The position numbers and the translations under genes are program-made. This document shows, in pieces, positions 49,101 to 59,437 of a DNA stretch of 64,000 nt. This DNA is from Euglena gracilis (Eukaryota > Euglenida > Euglenophyceae > Euglenales), in NCBI GenBank assembly GCA_039621445.1, contig CP154955.1:31576542-31640541 (forward strand), in the 5' to 3' direction. How positions within the stretch are numbered: position 1 is the first letter of the stretch; each line of letters begins with the position of its first letter. The notes beneath the pieces were generated by a model. That model was not told where the DNA came from. It was given only the letters and a program-made list of their open reading frames with translations, and ran no database searches.

Positions 49101-49888
49101 TTGATCCACGGAAAGTGGTTATCAAAAACCCTGGTGCCATTTGCCTTATTTATTTCAGTTCTTCGGAGGAGGCACTGAAATTAACAGCCGTAAATGGAAG
49201 GAAATTGCAGGGAATGGAAAATTTCCTCAACACCGAATTGGTGGAACAACTAATGACCGTTGAGGAAATGTTTGCTTTTGCCGAGGGCAGGTTGGCTCCT
49301 CGGGAGAAGCAGGATTTGGCTTTGAGTCAGCACCATTTTCCCAGATTATTCAGCAAATCGACAACAAAAGGCTCGGGGAAAATACAGGTGTTGGAAAAAG
49401 GCCAGACCCCCCCGGTGTCCCCAACATCCGTTTCAGCACCAGCGGCCGGGGGGCAGGGTCACACCTCAAAATCTGCCCCACAGCCAGCTCCAAAGGGAGA
49501 TAAGGGGCCAGCCCAGCCAGCCCAGCGGGGCAGGTCCCCTTCTTCGTCTTCGCGGCCAGGTGCAGCTTCATGGTCGCGAAACCAAAGTCCAGCACCCCCA
49601 GCCCGGCAAGGCAAGGGGGGGCAGACCTGGACCCCGCAGGCATCGGGTCGGGGCAGGTCGCCATACCCATGCTTCAACTGTGGGGAGGGTGGACATTATT
49701 TTTATGAGTGTGATAAACCGCTGAGTGAGGCCCTTGCTAAATCTAAGGAATTTTGGCAAAATAATGGAAAAGGCAAGGGGCAGCCCAAGGGTAAAGGGCA
49801 GCCAGCCACTCAGCGAAATTCCTCAGGCAAGGGGGGTGCATGGTCAAAGGGGGGTGGGCCCACCTCTTCTCCCCCTGGGGCCCAATAG
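45636..49888 (+). CDS. gag of element B, starting in the LTR
   Basis: The leader frame (45636-45956) and the main frame (45941-49888) are separated by a one-base loss in a C-run near 45943. The 3' LTR and copy 1 show the longer form. The main frame has a Gln/Pro-rich region, a heptad-rich coiled coil (about 47130-47990) and a Gln/Ala/Pro-rich linker. A capsid core follows (about 48540-49250, ISWQDFEVDWNLYWDRL, then AGEARRLFLERIP). The nucleocapsid knuckle CFNCGEGGHYFYEC lies at about 49670-49711, with a Lys/Gly-rich tail. Gag forms the intracellular particle that packages element RNA. At over 1300 residues it is unusually long for a Ty3 gag. Confidence 0.85.
46174..46190 (+). promoter_or_regulatory. 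Primer-binding site of element B
   Basis: TGGTAAGCAGAGG starts immediately after the LTR. It resembles the complement of an initiator-Met tRNA 3' end with one extra base. ATGGTAAG across the junction also looks like a splice donor, so a spliced subgenomic RNA is an alternative reading. Confidence 0.5.
49886..49888 (+). promoter_or_regulatory. In-frame TAG between gag and pol of element B (readthrough candidate)
   Basis: Gag ends CAA TAG and the same frame stays open into pol. The downstream GGG GGC CAG GGG CAG is close to the arrangement reported for stop-codon readthrough at gammaretroviral gag-pol junctions. Element A has a TAG at the same place with related downstream sequence. Confidence 0.7.
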
Positions 49889-52800
49889 GGGGGCCAGGGG
49901 CAGTTTGAGAAGGGGGGGGCTGCCCATGGCCGTGTCTCTCCTACCTGTGAGGAAAACGGTGTAAATATTTCTGATTCAAAAAACTGGGTTGTACAGGATT
50001 TTATGGCTGATTCAGGGTGTGGTGAAAAACATTCTTTGGATCAGCCCCCCAGATCTTTGAATCGGACTCGTTACTCCTGGAGGGAAGGGAAATGTTCAAG
50101 GGTTCCCATTTTGCATTCAAATCTGCCACAGCCCAACCCCCTACCAGCAGCTCAGCGACCTCAGGCATTAGATTTATTCGCTGGCACAGGTTCGGTGGGG
50201 AAGCGGTTGGCAGAACGGGGGTATGAAGTTTTGTCAATTGAAAATGCTCCTTGGACGGACTTCCACCCCCACACAGACATTTTGACCTGGGACTACAGGC
50301 GATACCCGGTTGGATTTTTTGAGGTTATTGCCGCTAGTCCCCCCTGTAATATTTATTCCACGGCTTATAACCCCAGGCCAAGGGATTTCTCCCAGGCGGA
50401 TGCCCTGGTGGAGAAAGCCCTGGAAATTATAAATTATTTTCAGCCAAAGTTGTGGTGGTTGGAGAACCCCCGCACTGGTCTCTTGCGAAATAGGGAGGTG
50501 GTGAAAAACCTGCCCTATATCGACATCGATTATTGTCAGTTTTCGGATTGGGGTTATAAAAAACCCACACGTTTCTGGTGCTGCCCAGCCATTTCACAAC
50601 TACGGTCGGTGTTGTGTGATGGCGAATCGTGTCCTAACCTGGTGATGGGGGACAATGGGCAGTTCCGGCACCGTGAATTGTTGGGGGGCAGAAAAATGAA
50701 GTTTACCCCCCGACAAAAAGGAAGAATACCCCCCCTGGTGATTGAATATCTCCTAAGTGCTGGAGATTTTCTGGGGGGGCAGCCCAAAGAAATTTCCCAA
50801 AATTCCCAGGATTTTGAGGAATGGGAAATTCCAGACCGTTGTTGCCATTTGGCCAACAGCTTGAAGGTTAATCAGGTGTTGCCCATTGAAAACGAGCTGC
50901 AACTTTTGATGCGAACACAGACGTATCTCCCTAACGGAGATACCAGGCAGCTCAGAATTTTGGTGGACACGGGAGCCCAGGTGAACCTGGTCAAAAGGTC
51001 CATCGTTCCAAAACATTTGGCCAGGTCACCACGAATGCCTATTCGGCTGGTGGCTGCCAACGGCCAATGTGTTTTGGGGGGCGACCAGTGTATTAAGTTG
51101 GAGTTGGGTTTTCAACGCAGGGGTACGGGGCAGGGGGGCACCCAGGCCTTGTACCTCGAAGGGGAATTCTACCTCGCGGATATTGAGGTAGATGCTATAT
51201 TATCATTTCCATGGTTAGCCGAACATGGTTTGGGTGTGTTCCCACACCATAAGGCTTTGGTTTTTGACAACCCTAATCTGACTTTCTTGTACGGGTGGGA
51301 TACAAGAAATCAGAAAAGGAAATCCCATAAGGGGAAGAAAAAACACAATTCACCAAAAAGAATTGGGGTTGTGGTTTCTGACTTCGGAGAATCCCCTGAA
51401 AACGCACCAACCACGGAGTCCCTTGAAAATGAAAAAGTGTGGTTGGACCTGCAAAAAATGAATTTGCACCTACCCTTGCAAGGCTTTGATATGCAACCAA
51501 AATTCCTTGGCAAGAAGGAATTGCATACCATAGCCAAGCATCTCACCGAATCGCCAGCCGAGGACAAGGCAGTGAATGCCATAATCCAGGCTCGCGACTC
51601 GGGTGAGAAGGAGGACCCCAGGGTGGTAGCATTTCGGGATAAAATTTTTCAGGATTTTGAAGGGGAGGTCTTGGGTACGGAGGTACCCCCTGACCCTCCC
51701 GTACGGGGACCTTATGGGTACGCCCAGATTCCTCTGAAGGAGGGGGCTGTAAAAAAAAAAAAAAAACCCTTTGTGTTACACGGTGAAAGGTTTGAAGCTC
51801 ACAAAAAGGTCACACAGGAATGGTGGGACCGGAAATTTGTTGAGCGTTTGCCCAAGGGAACAGTTTCGGAATGGCTGTCCGTAACATTTGTAGTGCCGAA
51901 AAAAGGAGGCGAATGGAGGGGAGTGGTAGACATGCGGGGGCCTAACAGTCAAACTAGGCGTGTGTCCTACCCCCTTCCCGTAATTGAAGACCTCCTGGTA
52001 AAACAAGGTGGAAACATGATGTTTTCCATCTTGGATTTACGGCAGGCTTTCCACCAACAGCCGTTGGACCCGGAAAGCCGGCCCATCACATGTTGTAGTA
52101 CCCCCCTCGGTCTTTTTCAGTGGAGGGTTAATGTGATGGGTCTAACAAACGCAAGCCAGCAGTTTCAACAAATGATGGAGGATCGCCTCTTCCCAGTGGG
52201 GGACGTGGCTGATCCTTACATCGACGACATTTTGATTGGAACTCGAGTGGGTCCTGGTGAGGATTTACTCGCAGCACACGACAAGGATTTGCGAAGAGTC
52301 CTTGAAGTTTTACGAAAAGACAGATTTGTAGCTGACAAAAGAAAATGCCGTCTTTTCGTAAAAGAAGTTGAGTTTTGTGGCCATGTTCTGGGTGGTGGGG
52401 TGAGAAAACCATCCCCTGGAAAGCTAATGGCCATTGAAAAATGGGAGCTACCCCAAACAATCACGGGTCTACGTGCTTTTCTGGGGTTCACAAATTATTA
52501 CAGCTCCTATGTGAAGGATTACGCCCACATTGTCGCTTGCCTTCAAGATAAGCTCAAAGTTTCTCGAGTGGACGGCAAGAAGGGTTCCAAGAAAAGGATT
52601 TCTTGGGAACCATCCGACATTGAGGCATTTGAAAAAATTAAATCACTGTTGTGCAGTGAATTAATTTTGCAACACGTTAAGCCAGACAAACCATTTGTTT
52701 TAAGAGTGGATGCCAGCCAGTATGCGGTTGGTGCCACCCTTGAACAATTGGTTGGGGAGGATAGGGCTCCTACTCCTGAAGACGTACGGGCCAAGCGTAC

Positions 52801-53785
52801 TGTGCCTGTCGCCTTCATGAGTAGGAAGCTAACGGGCAGCCAAAGAAACTGGGTACCTAGGGAACAGGAGACTTATGCCATAATCCTAGCCTTACAAAAG
52901 TGGGAATCATGGATTGGGCTGCAGCCCGTCCTGGTTCTCACGGACCACAAGGCTCTAGAATCTTGGGCTAGAGAGGTTCTAGACACACCAAGTGGTCCCA
53001 TTGGGAGAAGGGCTAGGTGGCATCAGATTTTATCAAAATTTGACCTGTCGGTTGGGTATATCCCGGGGCGGGAGAATACCATAGCCGATTTGTTGTCAAG
53101 ATGGGCTTACCCGGCCTCCCAAGCCTTGAAGGACATTTCAAGGCATGGGTCAGCCCTTGACACCGAGGAAATGAAGGAAATCATTCAAACAGAAAAAATG
53201 GAGGAAGCCAAATGTATGTGGCTACGGTTGGTGGACCAACCAACCACAGCCAACACATACATTCGTGGAGTCACCACACGGGGTGGTGCTACCACGGGGT
53301 CCGGGGACGCGGGTGGACGGTGCACACGACCGGGGGATAGGAAGTCAGAACCACTTGGAGGAACAAAACCCCAGGGTTTGGGTTCAACCTCCACCCCCAA
53401 GGGAGAAAAAGGAAAACATGTTTCATTCTCAACTCGGGTTGACGAGTTTGGGAATGAGACAAGTCTTGTGGAGGAGGTCCAAGAGCCAAGGGGGGAGCAT
53501 TTTCCATTGACACCCACTTCTATACCAGCTTCACCAACGACGCCAACCCCTGAACCTGCTGCTGCGGCTACCACTGAGGTACCTGGGGCAGACCGAGAAT
53601 CACCTGTGTTGTCTTCAGGTGGTTTGAGTGGTGAGGGGGGGGGGGGAAGCCATTTGTACAACCGATTCCTCACCCATCCCCCCTGGTTCTGTGTGGGATT
53701 TATCGTGGAAGGAGGAATATTTAAAATGTCCCCGTTGGTCACCAATTTTTCAGGCTACCCAGGATTCAAAGGTGCCGTGGCCTGA
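49889..53785 (+). CDS. pol of element B: C5-MTase-like domain, protease, RT, RNase H
   Basis: The frame is open from the TAG; the first ATG is 50003. The MTase-like domain spans ~50160-50760: ALDLFAGTGSVG (motif I), AASPPCNIYS (motif IV with catalytic Cys), WWLENPRTGLL (motif VI-like), WGYKKPTRFW (motif VIII-like). The retropepsin motif LVDTGAQ is at ~50963. The RT has FSILDLRQAFHQQPL, NVMGLTNASQQFQ and YIDDILIG (52216). RNase H has VDASQYAVGATLEQ, EQETYAII and LTDHKALESW, followed by a Ser/Thr/Pro-rich linker. A 12-G run at 53637 moves the integrase to another frame. An MTase could methylate element or target DNA; this is inference from residues retained. Confidence 0.9.
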   Translation, partial: GGQGQFEKGGAAHGRVSPTCEENGVNISDSKNWVVQDFMADSGCGEKHSLDQPPRSLNRTRYSWREGKCSRVPILHSNLPQPNPLPAAQRPQALDLFAGTGSVGKRLAERGYEVLSIENAPWTDFHPHTDILTWDYRRYPVGFFEVIAASPPCNIYSTAYNPRPRDFSQADALVEKALEIINYFQPKLWWLENPRTGLLRNREVVKNLPYIDIDYCQFSDWGYKKPTRFWCCPAISQLRSVLCDGESCPNLVMGDNGQFRHRELLGGRKMKFTPRQKGRIPPLVIEYLLSAGDFLGGQPKEISQNSQDFEEWEIPDRCCHLANSLKVNQVLPIENELQLLMRTQTYLPNGDTRQLRILVDTGAQVNLVKRSIVPKHLARSPRMPIRLVAANGQCVLGGDQCIKLELGFQRRGTGQGGTQALYLEGEFYLADIEVDAILSFPWLAEHGLGVFPHHKALVFDNPNLTFLYGWDTRNQKRKSHKGKKKHNSPKRIGVVVSDFGESPENAPTTESLENEKVWLDLQKMNLHLPLQGFDMQPKFLGKKELHTIAKHLTESPAEDKAVNAIIQARDSGEKEDPRVVAFRDKIFQDFEGEVLGTEVPPDPPVRGPYGYAQIPLKEGAVKKKKKPFVLHGERFEAHKKVTQEWWDRKFVERLPKGTVSEWLSVTFVVPKKGGEWRGVVDMRGPNSQTRRVSYPLPVIEDLLVKQGGNMMFSILDLRQAFHQQPLDPESRPITCCSTPLGLFQWRVNVMGLTNASQQFQQMMEDRLFPVGDVADPYIDDILIGTRVGPGEDLLAAHDKDLRRVLEVLRKDRFVADKRKCRLFVKEVEFCGHVLGGGVRKPSPGKLMAIEKWELPQTITGLRAFLGFTNYYSSYVKDYAHIVACLQDKLKVSRVDGKKGSKKRISWEPSDIEAFEKIKSLLCSELILQHVKPDKPFVLRVDASQYAVGATLEQLVGEDRAPTPEDVRAKRTVPVAFMSRKLTGSQRNWVPREQETYAIILALQKWESWIGLQPVLVLTDHKALESWAREVLDTPSGPIGRRARWHQILSKFDLSVGYIPGRENTIADLLSRWAYPASQALKDISRHGSALDTEEMKEIIQTEKMEEAKCMWLRLVDQPTTANTYIRGVTTRGGATTGSGDAGGRCTRPGDRKSEPLGGTKPQGLGSTSTPKGEKGKHVSFSTRVDEFGNETSLVEEVQEPRGEHFPLTPTSIPASPTTPTPEPAAAATTEVPGADRESPVLSSGGLSGEGGGGSHLYNRFLTHPPWFCVGFIVEGGIFKMSPLVTNFSGYPGFKGAVA

Positions 53786-55085
53786 AAATGTCAAGGTTTT
53801 TGGTGACAAAATGTTTTTCGAGGAGAGGCTTTGTGTGCCCAAATCTCTCCAAGAAAAACTCATTCGGGATCACCACTCATACCAAGGGCATGTGGGATTC
53901 CCAAGGCTATGGGAATGCATGTCCCTTAGGTATGATTGGGCTGATTCCTCACTCGCTCGAGATTTTGCTAAAGGAGTCATGGGCCTTTGTGGGACTTGCC
54001 AAGCGTGCCGAAGGCCGGCGAGTCTTAAGGGTTTAGTGGAATCTACACCCATACCCCCAGCCGTAATGTATTCGGTGGCCCTTGACATGTTTAGCATGCC
54101 TCTCGTGGAGTGGGAAGGCAATTCTTACGACTCCATGCTTGTGTGTGTGGATCGTCACTCCGGTTGGATAGTGGCGATCCCCCACCTAGCAAAAGGATTT
54201 ACGGGAGCCAAGGCAGCCAAGCAAATGCTGTTGCATGCTTGGAGACCTTTTGGCGTCCCTTCCATTATTACTTCCGATCTAGGCTCACACTTTGTCGCCG
54301 GTTGGTGGCAGACAATGTGTGCCTTGATGGGAATTAGGCAAGCCTACTCCCAGGCCTACCATCACCAGGCGAATGGTAGGGCGGAGAGGGCTGGCCAACA
54401 AATAATGGAACGGCTTAAGAAAATTCAGGTTGAGGACAAGTTGAATTGGGTTGAAGCCCTCCCCCAAGCACTAGACCGTATCCATGATACGCCGGGGGAG
54501 AGTGGCCTTAGCCCATTTCAAATCTTGTTCGGTCGACACCGTTCATTGGGTGGTTTACCTTATGAACCGTTAAGGGATTGTGAAGATGCCAGATCATTTT
54601 TCTCTCGGCAAAGAGAAATTGATTTGGTAGTGGCTGGCAAAATGAATAATTTGCATGCCAAGCAATGTGCTCGGGCCAACCGTGGTTTAGACGGTTGGGA
54701 GCCATTGGAGGTGGGGAATCTGGTGTGGTACCTGAGACCCCCCGATAGTGGCACAAAATTGGATTCCCGTTGGTTGGGCCCTTGCAAGGTTACCGCAAGG
54801 GAGGGAATTCATTCCTACCTAATTGAGGTCAAACCGGGCCATATCATGAAGGCCCATCGGAAGGCTTTGAAGGTGTATGTGGAGGACCCCACATCCGATA
54901 AGCCTATCCCCCTGTTTTTCCACCGGCGGACGGTACCTGAGGCGGAAGGTGCCCCAGATACCTGGTTAGTGGATAAAATCCTAAACCACAAGTTCGTTAA
55001 GGGAAAAATGTTTTTCTTAACGAAGTGGCAAGGGTTTGAGGACGAATGGGGAACCGGTGGAACATTTTTTCCAGGAGTACAATAG
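53628..55085 (+). pseudogene. Integrase of element B with broken chromodomain
   Basis: The frame lies past the G-run at 53637. HHCC zinc domain: H-H in RDHHSYQGHVGF and CGTCQAC. Catalytic triad: Asp in ALDMFSM, Asp in TSDLGSHF, Glu in ANGRAERAG. The C-terminal segment matches 3-650. In the chromodomain the bases GGACGAATGGGG replace GGAAGCGAATTGGG of copy 1. This shifts the frame and ends the protein at 55085, losing the C-terminal half of the domain. The integrase core itself is intact. Confidence 0.88.
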
Positions 55086-57043
55086 CGACGTAATAGCGTA
55101 TTGCCTGGGAAAAGGGTTGCCGTTAGATGTCTCTAAGGATTTAAAGGCAACGGCAACCTGAAAAAGGGGGAAAGGGAGGTGAAAAAGGGCCTGGAGTGGT
55201 TGCCTGGGGAGGGGGAGGTCCCATTCTATGCCCCTCCACAGATGCAGGTGGACCCCATCACAGGGCTGAGGCCCTGAGAAAAATGACGGGAGTTTCCTCG
55301 TCATTGATTTCATTTTTTATTTCTCCCCTGAAATCTTCAAACACCACCACACCCTGGTTTGGGTGAGAATGGTGTGGGCAATCGAGGATATTTCATTGCC
55401 CCGTTGATTTTTCTGTCATTTTCCATTGAACTCCTGTGAAAGGATTTCAAGGGTGAATGAAAGATTCTCGTGGCTAGGCGGAAACTAGCCCGGGATCTTA
55501 TTTTTTGCACGGGTGGGTGATTTCCAATCAAAGGATCCCACCCTGGAACGGGAAGGGAGATTGCCAACAACAACAAAAGCGAAACGTTGAATGAGTGCAT
55601 GATTGCCACCCGTTTTGTTTATGTTGTTGTGGGTGGATTCCGGTTTGGAAGTTTCACCAAAAATTCTTAAAGAGGACAAACCACCGGAAGCACAACCGAG
55701 GGTTTGTTCTTTTGACAACCTTCTCCAAGTATTGGAGGGGGGGGGGTTAATGACAATGTGGCTTTGAGGTTGCCCCGTCGGTTTGGCTGGGCTAAGCCAC
55801 ATTGCTAAATTTTCGGTGTGCATGGTTTGCCACCACACTAAGGGAAGGCAAACCGGCACCCAAGGAAGACACCGAAGCCCATCGACTTGAACAACAACAA
55901 AAATTGTCGAGTCAACGGCTTTGGCGACCATCACCACTTGGGGGCATTATTGCCCGTCCACCGTCATGGTGTTGAATTTATCCATTGGTGATGGTGTATT
56001 GTTGTATTATTGGGATTTTGGTTGTATTTTTGGTGTGGTCCCGTTTCGTCTGCCTACTCAGGTCCATCAACAAGGCTGAAGCAGCTGATTTTTGGTATTG
56101 ATGGACGAGGAGGTGGAGTTGATGTGTGAGCATGCGGAGATGGTAACTTTGCCGCCTGCCGTTTGCAACTCGCTCTGACCACTACACCTGTTTTCGCACC
56201 TGTTTTCAAGAAAGAGGAATCTGTGATTTTTCATTTCTCCCCTCTCACGGGTCGGTGGCACTCGTGGGGGGGTCCCTTTCTCCAATCGGTTTGATTGCGT
56301 ATTTTATCATACCCCCACCTTTGGGCAAGTGAGGCCCGAAACCCCGGTCGGCTTGATCGGGGGGGGGGGGGCTATGTCATTTCTTCCAAAAAAAGTAGTG
56401 AATTGTCTTCTTCAACCTCCCCGCCGGGGGTGGGGGGCAAGGCAAGCCCTCCCTTTGCCTGGGGGGGGGGGGCGGTTGCCCAAGGCTTTCCCCTCGGGGG
56501 GGGGGGCAAGGCAAGCCCTCCCTTTGCCGGGGGGGGGGGTTGCCCAAAGCTTTCCCCCGGGGGGGGGGCAATCATTTCCCCAAGTCTTTCCCCTCGGGGG
56601 GGGGGCAAGTCAAGCCCTCCTCTCACCGGGGGGGGGGGCAATCTTTTCCCCAAGGCCTTCCCCTCGGGGGGGGGGGGGGGGGTGATTTTCACCTATCACC
56701 GAAAGGATTTTTGGTGATAATGGACCCTCCGTTCCCTTCACGGTTTGGAATACCGTGGGGGGGGGGCTGATTCTGATCCATTCAAAAAGGATTTTTTGTG
56801 GTGTTGGACCCCCATTTCCTTCCACGGGGGTGAAAACCGTGGGGGGGGGGAACGGGCTCGGTGTGGTTGGAATGGGATCTATGGGCTAATAGCTTCCTCC
56901 CCACCGTTCCGTCACTTACTCACATTGCCGAACAATGTTATCGCAATTGCGTTACAAAAATTCAAAGTGTCTTTCATTCCCAACCCAAGGAAAGCGAGAA
57001 GGAGGGGGGGTGAAACCCCCGACTTTCGTCGCAAGGGGGGGAG
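55086..57043 (+). other. 3' non-coding region of element B
   Basis: It includes the out-of-frame remainder of the chromodomain (to 55161), about 1.2 kb without supportable genes, G-run repeats at 56360-56690 and the purine tract before the LTR. Same as 753-2641 apart from a few substitutions and run lengths. Confidence 0.75.
56360..56690 (+). repeat. G-run tandem repeats, second copy
   Basis: Runs of 8-16 G alternate with CAAGGCAAGCCCTCCCTTTGCC-type segments. Run lengths and unit order differ slightly from 1950-2290. Confidence 0.8.
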
Positions 57044-58149
57044 TGACGACCTTTTGAGGTCGACCGCCGGGCGGCGGAGTTTTTCCCTTTTAGAAGGCCT
57101 TTTGAGGGCGGTTTTGCTCTAATTTTAAGGCTTTCTAAACATTTCCATTAAAATTCCCTCTCCTAGGGCGCCCATGGTTTGGTTGTGCAAGGAGAGAGAT
57201 TGAGTGATGCTAGGTATTCCCAAAGGGTGATTTTGGATTTATTTAGCACAATTTTAAGCTTTTTACGCATTTTTCCTTTGGTTTTAAGGGAAAATGTTGG
57301 ATTTGGTGAGAGCGCTTGCAAGCGCTTGGAACAGAATTTTAAGAGATTGGCGCCTGAGTTCCTGGAGTTTTTGCAGGGGTTTGCAAAGCTCAATAATGAT
57401 GGAATTCAGCATAATTTATCAAAATCAAGGGGGGAAACCTTGATTTTGACTTGGGTTGGTTGATTTTGATGCAATGGGCTAGGATTTGGGATTTGAGAGC
57501 GCTTAGGAATCAGCGCACTCAATCCTAAATTTAACTGCCCATCAAGGGCATCAAAATCATTTTCTTTTCACAGGGTTTTCCTCTTCACTTGTTTCACCAT
57601 TGCATTTGTTGTGTCAATTACAACCAATTACATTCAATCATTGAACTTGGATTTACAATTGGAATTGCAAATGGAAAGACAACAAATCAATCAAGAAAGC
57701 TCAATTGAAGAAGGTGAGGTTTGTCTTCCCCCCACCTCATCTGTGGGAAAAGGGGCAGGGGGGTGGGACTCCTCAACTCAGGCAACCACTGGCCAAATTT
57801 CACCCCAAAACCCCCTTTTTGGCCCAGAAACTGTGAGAAATGACACCCAGGGGGGGGTGTTGGCTCTCACTGGTTCAACTGAGCAGGGAGGGGTTGAAAC
57901 CCCAAAGACACCCCCCTTGGAGATCCCAGTGACACCCCCCTCAGGGGTCGGGGAGGGTCCACTGGGAAGTTTCTCCTTGGAAATGATGGCCCAGTTTCGG
58001 CCACAGGGGGGTGCAGAATGGGAAAAAATTTCCGACACAAGTCGGCTCGAGGAGCCAAAAAACGATCCTACGCCGGAAACTGGCCCGGGGCGGGGGTTTC
58101 CGCTTCACCCCAGTGCTGCCGAGGGACATGGCAGCACAGGTGTGAAACA
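57044..58149 (+). repeat. 3' LTR of element B
   Basis: 1106 bp, nearly identical to 45069-46173. The gag-leader frame from 57611 is unbroken here. It reads out of the LTR, through the V9 region in another frame, and into the ATPase in frame (57611-59437). Confidence 0.95.
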
Positions 58150-58364
58150 CCACGGTCGCCGGGCACATCGTCTCCCCCGGAGCGGCCCAGCTGTCCCGCG
58201 TCTTCACCCCCCTCCGCGACGGTCTGATCCGGGGCGGCACCCTCCGTCCCGTCAACCGATGGCGCAGCGGCAAGGAGCCCCGCAACAACAACGTCCTGCA
58301 GCGCCCGCTGGCGCTCGCCGCGCGCCTGCCGTGGCTGCCCCGGTACAACTTCGCCCGCAGCTAG
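58150..58364 (+). pseudogene. V9 small basic viral protein, 3' fragment (copy 2)
   Basis: Begins with the duplicated CCAC and continues the frame opened at 45043, ending at TAG 58362-58364. It differs from copy 1 by one substitution near 58188. Confidence 0.7.
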
Positions 58365-58420
58365 GCGACAAGGCGGCGGTGTCGCCGCCCCAGGTGGACC
58401 TCCAGGCGCAGCTGCAGGAG

Positions 58421-59437
58421 ATGTTCCGCGACCCATACCAGGCGCCCATCCTGTTGTGCCTGGGACAGAAGGGGGGCGGCAAGTCCTTCCGGGTCATGAC
58501 GCTGCTCATGTGGCTGCTGCGCAACAACGTGTTCGACCAGTACTTCCTGGTCCTGCCCACGTACCTGTTCGAGGCCGCGAACTCGTACGCGTGGCTCCAG
58601 CCGTTCCGGGACAAGGTGTTCATCACCTCGGAGTACACCCCCGACCTCTCCGCGGCGTTCCTGCAGCGGCCGGACGCCACCGTCGCCCCCCACGCCATCC
58701 CCCGGACCTTCCTCTGGCTGGACGACGTGGGGATGAACGAGGCCTTCCGGACCGACCGCCACTTCGTGGGGCTGCTGTCCGTCGCCCGCCACAAGCGGCT
58801 CAGGATCTGCCTGTGCTACCACTCGCTGACCCCGGGGCACACCCTGTCCCCCTTCCTCCGGCAGAACGTCACCCACACCCTGCTCTTCCGCGTGCCTAAC
58901 GAAAAACTCCTGGAAAGCATCTACGAGGAGCTGATCTCCATGACCGGACACTACGAGCGCTTCCGGGAGTTCAAGGGGATCTACAACCAACACACCTGCT
59001 CCGTCGTCAACCCCCGCACCGGGGAGGTCGACAAGAACTTCAACGGCATCTGCATCAACAACTCCCTGGGGTGCCTCGACTGGAACGTGGCCGAATGGTT
59101 CCCCGAGGAGACGGAGGTCCTCTGCGTCTTCCTCGACCGCATGAAGCGCGAGATGGAACGGCGCCGTCTACCCGCCCCCGCGGATCACCAGCACCTGAAT
59201 GCGGTGGAGCCGGAGCGGGTGGCCAACATACGGGGGGCGGATCCGTCCGTCGGGCTCACACACCCGAAGACACCCACCCGCACGGAACTCACCCCGGAGT
59301 CCTGGCCCCAGCTCACCCGGGCGGCGCACCACCCCCTGAGTTTCCTCACCCACCCCCAAAATCTGGTGAAGTACCACCGGGTACCCCTGGCCGAATCCGC
59401 CCTCTCCCGCTCCCTGCAGCACCTGTTCGGGAAGTAG
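58421..59437 (+). CDS. V10 DNA-packaging ATPase (FtsK/HerA, A32-like), intact copy
   Basis: This 338-residue protein starts at ATG 58421. Walker A is GQKGGGKS at residues ~15-22, Walker B FLWLDD at ~113-118, and the downstream helix-strand has LRICLCYHSLT. The family powers genome packaging in double-jelly-roll viruses (large DNA viruses, polintons/PLVs, virophages). The length is typical (about 250-350 residues). The C-terminus is Pro-rich and ends in SLQHLFGK. It is followed without gap by V11. Together with the capsid-like V5 it is the best marker of viral origin here. Confidence 0.88.
   Translation: MFRDPYQAPILLCLGQKGGGKSFRVMTLLMWLLRNNVFDQYFLVLPTYLFEAANSYAWLQPFRDKVFITSEYTPDLSAAFLQRPDATVAPHAIPRTFLWLDDVGMNEAFRTDRHFVGLLSVARHKRLRICLCYHSLTPGHTLSPFLRQNVTHTLLFRVPNEKLLESIYEELISMTGHYERFREFKGIYNQHTCSVVNPRTGEVDKNFNGICINNSLGCLDWNVAEWFPEETEVLCVFLDRMKREMERRRLPAPADHQHLNAVEPERVANIRGADPSVGLTHPKTPTRTELTPESWPQLTRAAHHPLSFLTHPQNLVKYHRVPLAESALSRSLQHLFGK

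Larger units (their letters stand above)
45069..58149 (+). mobile_element. Ty3-type chromovirus-like LTR retrotransposon B with C5-MTase domain, near full length
   Basis: This 13.1-kb element has 1105/1106-bp LTRs and a 4-bp CCAC target duplication (45065-45068, 58150-58153). A TGGTAAGCAGAGG primer-binding site lies directly after the 5' LTR, and a purine tract directly before the 3' LTR. The order is gag, TAG, C5-MTase-like domain, protease, RT, RNase H, integrase, chromodomain. The two LTRs are almost identical, indicating recent insertion. Frame breaks at 45945, 53640 and 55045 make this copy non-functional unless they are sequencing artefacts. Confidence 0.95.
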
